Of a stretch of 18,529 nucleotides of DNA, positions 15,405-18,529 are shown one piece after another. The stretch is taken from NCBI GenBank assembly GCA_012519525.1, contig JAAYQB010000142.1:1-18529 (forward strand). The letters are read 5' to 3'. The position numbers and the translations under genes were made by a program. The number at the start of each line of letters is the position of its first letter. The stretch's first letter is position 1. Under the pieces are notes generated by a model that did no database searches, was not told the origin of the DNA, and saw only the letters and a list, made by a program, of their open reading frames with translations. Origin of the DNA: Bacteroidales bacterium. Lineage in GTDB: Bacteria > Bacteroidota > Bacteroidia > Bacteroidales > WCHB1-69.

Positions 15405-16463
15405 TTATTGTTTTTCACATTGTTTCTTTACATAACCTTTGGCTTCTTCGATGCCTAATTCGGCAGCTTTTTTCCAATCGCTGCATGCACCTTCATTGTC
15501 TCTTAGCATTTCTTTTGTATTGCCTCTGTGCAAATAGGCTGATGCTTCCGAAGGATTCACGGATAGGATGAAATTGAAATCCTCAATGGCTTCTTTGTAT
15601 CTTTTATTTTTATAATAGGCGATGCCTCTGTTATTGATAGCTGCATAATAATCTTTTTTCCTTTTTACACATAAGTTGAAGTCTTCAATCGCACCTTTGT
15701 AATCTTTCTTTTCTATTTTTGCAACACCTCTGTTATTGATAGCCTGATAACAATTAGAGTCTAATAGGATTGCGGTCGTATAATCTTCGATGGCTTCATC
15801 GTATTTTTCTAATTTCATTTTAGCACTTCCTCTATTATTATAAAAAAGAACATTTTTCTTGAGAGTAATAGCCATATTATAATCTTCAATGGCTTCATCG
15901 TATTTTTCCAACATACGTTTAGCGCTTGCTCTGTCATTATAAGCGTCTGCCGAAGTAGTGCTTATGTTTATTACTTTCGTGTAATTACTAATAGCATCAT
16001 TGTATTTCTCTTGCTCAAAGTTTATATTTCCAAGCAAATACAAAGCATTGAAATAAGAGGGGTTTTTAGATATGCAATAGTTTAAATAAGAAGACGCAGA
16101 ATCTAAATTATTATCTCCGTAAAATACTTGTGCTATCATATATGCCGCTGTATCTTTGTGGTGAGTGGCTTTGCTGTAGGTTTGCAAAGTTTGAATAGCA
16201 GCTTGTTTGTTTCCCATCTCTTGCTGTATAATAGACAATAAGTGATAAGAAGTTGCAAGGCTATCGTTGATTTTCAGAGATTGATTAAGAAAATCAATGG
16301 CTTCTGCATATTGTTTTGATTCATAACTTTTTACTGCATCATTATACAGCCTTTCTGCTTGATGTTCTGTCGATTTAATGACAATTATTTTTTCTTTTTT
16401 TTGTCCGTAAGTAAAGGAAAACAGCAGAAATGAAATAATTGTTAAAAGAAAATATTTTTTCAT
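15405..16463 (-). CDS. Secreted TPR-repeat protein
   Basis: A 352-residue protein with a signal peptide (1-20, TYG then QKK) and about nine tetratricopeptide repeats filling residues 35-340, many with the form YDEAIEDY...AI...NNRG. One repeat unit is 33 residues rather than 34, giving a 99-bp spacing of near-identical DNA. It should be a periplasmic protein-protein interaction scaffold; no enzymatic motif is present. It is just upstream of the OmpA/PD40 protein on the same strand with only 32 nt between them and a shared promoter, so the two may form one envelope complex. The closing GACSDWKKAAELGIEEA stretch (325-341) is common in Bacteroidota TPR proteins. Specific function unknown. Confidence 0.85.
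   Translation of the reverse strand: MKKYFLLTIISFLLFSFTYGQKKEKIIVIKSTEHQAERLYNDAVKSYESKQYAEAIDFLNQSLKINDSLATSYHLLSIIQQEMGNKQAAIQTLQTYSKATHHKDTAAYMIAQVFYGDNNLDSASSYLNYCISKNPSYFNALYLLGNINFEQEKYNDAISNYTKVINISTTSADAYNDRASAKRMLEKYDEAIEDYNMAITLKKNVLFYNNRGSAKMKLEKYDEAIEDYTTAILLDSNCYQAINNRGVAKIEKKDYKGAIEDFNLCVKRKKDYYAAINNRGIAYYKNKRYKEAIEDFNFILSVNPSEASAYLHRGNTKEMLRDNEGACSDWKKAAELGIEEAKGYVKKQCEKQ
15781..15911 (-). repeat. Near-identical 32-bp direct repeats within TPR units
   Basis: Bases 15781-15812 and 15880-15911 match at 30 of 32 positions, 99 bp apart. They encode the LEKYDEAIEDY stretch of two adjacent TPR units. Flanking parts of the repeats have diverged, so a recent unit duplication or gene-conversion patch is possible; strong codon reuse is the alternative. 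Confidence 0.6.
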
Positions 16464-16548
16464 GTTGCTAATTGTTGAGTGAATGAATTATTGTTATGTA
16501 TTTATAAATGAATTAGTTTATATTGTTATATTTATGTTGAATTTTTTG

Positions 16549-16581
16549 CAAAATTACATTTTTTTTATTTAAAAATATCAA
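16549..16581 (-). promoter_or_regulatory. Promoter of the TPR-OmpA pair
   Basis: On the minus strand TTG (16581-16579) and TAATTTTG (16556-16549, followed by C) are separated by 22 nt, a good Bacteroidota-type match with slightly long spacing. It lies in the 123-nt gap after the histidine kinase gene and leaves an 85-nt untranslated leader before the TPR protein start. No further structure is seen in that leader. Confidence 0.5.
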
Positions 16582-16586
16582 TAAAT

Positions 16587-18089
16587 TTACTTTTTTAATT
16601 TTATTCTAAAAGTTGTTCCTTTATTAGAGGTAGATTTTTTGACATTAATCTTTCCTTTATGGTAATTCTTAATTATTCTTAATGAAAGTGTTAGCCCTAA
16701 TCCCCAGCCTCTATTTTTAGTTGTAAAACCCGGTTTAAATATTTTTTTCTGATATTTGCTGTTTATTCCTTTTCCCGTATCTTGAACTTCTATGTATACA
16801 TGTCTTTTTTCTTCTATTAAAGTAATGGTAATGGTTCCTTGTCCATCCATTGCGTCAACAGCATTTTTGCATAAATTTTCTATTACCCACTCGAAAAGAT
16901 ACTTGTTAATATTGATGAAAATGTCATTTTCAGGAAGTTTTAGTTTAAATTTAATTTTTTCAGAAGTCCTATCTTTAAAATATTCAATAAAATTTCGAAT
17001 CACTTCTTGAATGTTTTCCACTTTTAAACTCGGCATGGAACCTATTTTTGAAAAACGTTGTGCCGTAGTTTCTAATCGTGAAATATCTTTTTCCATTTCG
17101 CTTAAGATGTTATGGTCAACGTTTTCGGCGCGTAGCAATTCTAACCAAGCTAACAAAGAAGACAAGGGCGTTCCTAATTGATGAGCCGTTTCTTTCGACA
17201 TGCCTACCCATACTTGATTCTGTTCCGACTTCCATGCGTAATTGAATAGGAAATAGGCTACAGTAAAGAAAATCAGAACTAAAACAAATTGAATAACAGG
17301 GAATATACGCAATCTTTTTAATAAATAAGAGCCTTGATAAAAAACATAACCATCGTTGTTTTCGCCAAGAGAAATCTTTAGGGGCGAATTTTCATATTCC
17401 ATTAATGCAATGGTTTCTGCTAAGCGTTCAGGAGAAGTCAATATTAACGTATCGATATTTCCGTAAGCAATTACATTTTTTTTGCTCGAATCGGTTACAA
17501 TAACAGGAATACTTGATGAATTTTCAACAATTTCGGAAAGGAAACTTTCCACTATATCGTTAAATACCTCACGGAGCTGAGAGTAAATATAAGATTCTTT
17601 ATAGTATAGATAAATGTAATGATTTTTATAATAGTTGATAGGTATTACTCCGTAATTTTCTTCTTTTATTACTTTGAAAAGTTTTTCGGGCGTATCGATG
17701 GTTTTTAAATAAGCAGAGTCTAAATTTTTTATAGCCGATATATTCCCTTGTTTATCAGTGAGTATATATGGAATAGATTTGTTTTCCGATATAAGTTCCG
17801 AGTAAAAAGAAATATCTTCATAGGGCGAAGCATTGTTGATACGTTGAAATGCTTTTGCCATAATATTAGCTTTGTATTGCTCTTCTTTTTGTATTGTTTT
17901 GAAAAATTCGTTGGTGTATTTTATAAGACTTGCTTTTTTATGGATAGCATTTGCCCATATTTTAATCTTATTTCGTTCTTCTTTTGCAATATCGTCAATA
18001 ATAACATTGGAATACCATATAATTGCCAAGAATATAATAATTGTCCCAATGAAGAGTGCCCATTTCCATTTATTATAAGATATGTTCAT
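16587..18089 (-). CDS. Membrane sensor histidine kinase
   Basis: A 500-residue two-component kinase. Membrane helix 11-31, an extracytoplasmic sensor region 32-262, a second helix 264-284, then the kinase core. H-box with phosphoacceptor H303 in KETAHQLGTPLS; N-box ENLCKNAVDAM at 404-414; G1 DTGKG at 437-441; F-box FKPGF at 451-455; G2 GWGLGL at 461-466. No HAMP or receiver domain is seen. The sensor region appears to hold two copies of one unit: SIPYILTD (106-112) to YYKESYIYSQLRE (162-174), and SIPVIVTD (193-200) to FYQGSYLLKRLR (250-261). This HQLGTPLSSLLAW subtype is common in Bacteroidota. No response regulator is adjacent in the window, so the pathway is unknown. The gene follows superoxide dismutase by 62 nt, possibly in one transcript. 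Confidence 0.93.
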   Translation of the reverse strand: MNISYNKWKWALFIGTIIIFLAIIWYSNVIIDDIAKEERNKIKIWANAIHKKASLIKYTNEFFKTIQKEEQYKANIMAKAFQRINNASPYEDISFYSELISENKSIPYILTDKQGNISAIKNLDSAYLKTIDTPEKLFKVIKEENYGVIPINYYKNHYIYLYYKESYIYSQLREVFNDIVESFLSEIVENSSSIPVIVTDSSKKNVIAYGNIDTLILTSPERLAETIALMEYENSPLKISLGENNDGYVFYQGSYLLKRLRIFPVIQFVLVLIFFTVAYFLFNYAWKSEQNQVWVGMSKETAHQLGTPLSSLLAWLELLRAENVDHNILSEMEKDISRLETTAQRFSKIGSMPSLKVENIQEVIRNFIEYFKDRTSEKIKFKLKLPENDIFININKYLFEWVIENLCKNAVDAMDGQGTITITLIEEKRHVYIEVQDTGKGINSKYQKKIFKPGFTTKNRGWGLGLTLSLRIIKNYHKGKINVKKSTSNKGTTFRIKLKK

Positions 18090-18130
18090 TTTTTTTTAAT
18101 AAATAATTAACACTTGCTATTTAGTTGTAA

Positions 18131-18154
18131 TAGCAGAATATTATTTGTCTGCTA
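18131..18154 (-). terminator. Weak hairpin at the end of the superoxide dismutase gene
   Basis: TAGCAGA (18131-18137) pairs with TCTGCTA (18148-18154), a 7-bp stem with a 10-nt loop that includes the dismutase stop codon. There is no T tract after it on the minus strand, so it is at best an attenuator before the histidine kinase gene. Confidence 0.25.
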
Positions 18155-18529
18155 CTGAGTAATTTCATCATAGTATTCGCTTACTTTTTTCCAATTAATA
18201 ACTTGCCAAATTGCTAATAAATAATCTTTTCGTTTATTTTGATATTTCAAATAATAAGCATGTTCCCACACATCAATGCTTAGAATGGGTTTACCCTTTA
18301 CCGGAGCATCGTCCATTAGCGGATTATCTTGATTAGGAGTGGAAGTAATAGCAAGATTTCCGTTAGCATCAACGATAAGCCAAACCCAACCCGAACCAAA
18401 ACGCATCATCCCTTCATTGATAAATTGTTCTTTAAGTTTATCCATACTGCCAAATTGCTTATTGATAGCTTTTTCTAACTTCTCTGAAGGCATTAAATTT
18501 TTTTCAGGTCCCAACAAAGTCCAAAAAAA
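18152..18529 (-). CDS. Superoxide dismutase (Fe/Mn family), 3' part
   Basis: The C-terminal ~125 residues of an iron/manganese superoxide dismutase; the gene enters from the right edge, so the N-terminal half and its two metal-binding histidines are outside. The visible part begins in FFWTLLGP, which continues in frame to the window end, so the TTG at 18517 is not the true start. It contains RFGSGWVWL, STPNQDNPLM and the metal-ligand motif DVWEHAYYLKYQNKR, giving the third and fourth ligands (Asp and His), then WQVINW. NQD rather than NAG before PLM resembles Mn-type enzymes, where that Gln contacts the metal-bound solvent. The deciding N-terminal partner position is not visible, so the metal is undetermined; Bacteroidota enzymes are often cambialistic. 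Cytoplasmic defence against oxygen is the expected role. Confidence 0.95.
   Translation of the reverse strand, partial: FFWTLLGPEKNLMPSEKLEKAINKQFGSMDKLKEQFINEGMMRFGSGWVWLIVDANGNLAITSTPNQDNPLMDDAPVKGKPILSIDVWEHAYYLKYQNKRKDYLLAIWQVINWKKVSEYYDEITQ

Noticed and set aside
17748..18110. A 120-residue plus-strand frame, rich in Phe, Ile and Cys
   Set aside because: Antisense to the histidine kinase sensor region; membrane-like appearance comes from reverse-complemented lysine and asparagine codons.

Overview
The window reads as chromosomal housekeeping DNA from an AT-rich member of the Bacteroidota, most likely a Bacteroidales-like lineage. Four things point there. Several upstream regions carry the Bacteroidota sigma-type -7 motif TAnnTTTG. 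Most starts lack a Shine-Dalgarno sequence. The gene pairs Nif3/C4 zinc-ribbon and SufE/DUF59-SUF occur together. A TPR + PD40 propeller + carboxypeptidase-regulatory + OmpA protein with the PorE domain order is also present. LpxK implies lipid A and therefore a Gram-negative envelope. No species can be named from the sequence alone.

Layout. (1) 1-318 is non-coding: two rho-independent terminators, an 11-bp inverted repeat and two minus-strand promoter-like sites. One site could make a ~100-nt RNA; the other could drive a gene just beyond the left edge. (2) 319-5009, minus strand: dnaX (clamp-loader tau/gamma) followed by a secreted M16 zinc peptidase. (3) 5184-9037, minus strand: a tight five-gene unit, transcribed in the order Nif3-like metal protein, coiled-coil/C4 zinc-ribbon protein, chorismate synthase (aroC), sufE, and a DUF59/SUF assembly protein. 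(4) A divergent promoter region at 9038-9170, then 9171-12190, plus strand: lpxK, purine nucleoside phosphorylase and the delta-prime clamp-loader subunit, overlapping or tightly spaced. Carbamate kinase follows at 12341-13285 under its own promoter. (5) A convergent double hairpin at 13291-13360. (6) 13357-18529, minus strand: superoxide dismutase (5' end outside the window) and an orphan membrane histidine kinase, then, from a separate promoter, a secreted TPR protein and the PorE-like OmpA protein.

How the genes relate. DnaX and delta-prime are two subunits of the same replicase clamp loader, though they lie in different operons. SufE and the DUF59 protein belong to Fe-S cluster assembly, here separated from the core suf genes. 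The TPR and OmpA/PD40 proteins look like one envelope module, possibly linked to type IX secretion. Most of the window is conserved core genome. No mobile element, CRISPR array or obvious island is visible. The most notable signals are a 10-A slippery tract in dnaX placed exactly where a tau/gamma split would fall, a chorismate synthase with several altered signature residues, a duplicated sensor unit in the histidine kinase, and a small-RNA candidate at the left edge.
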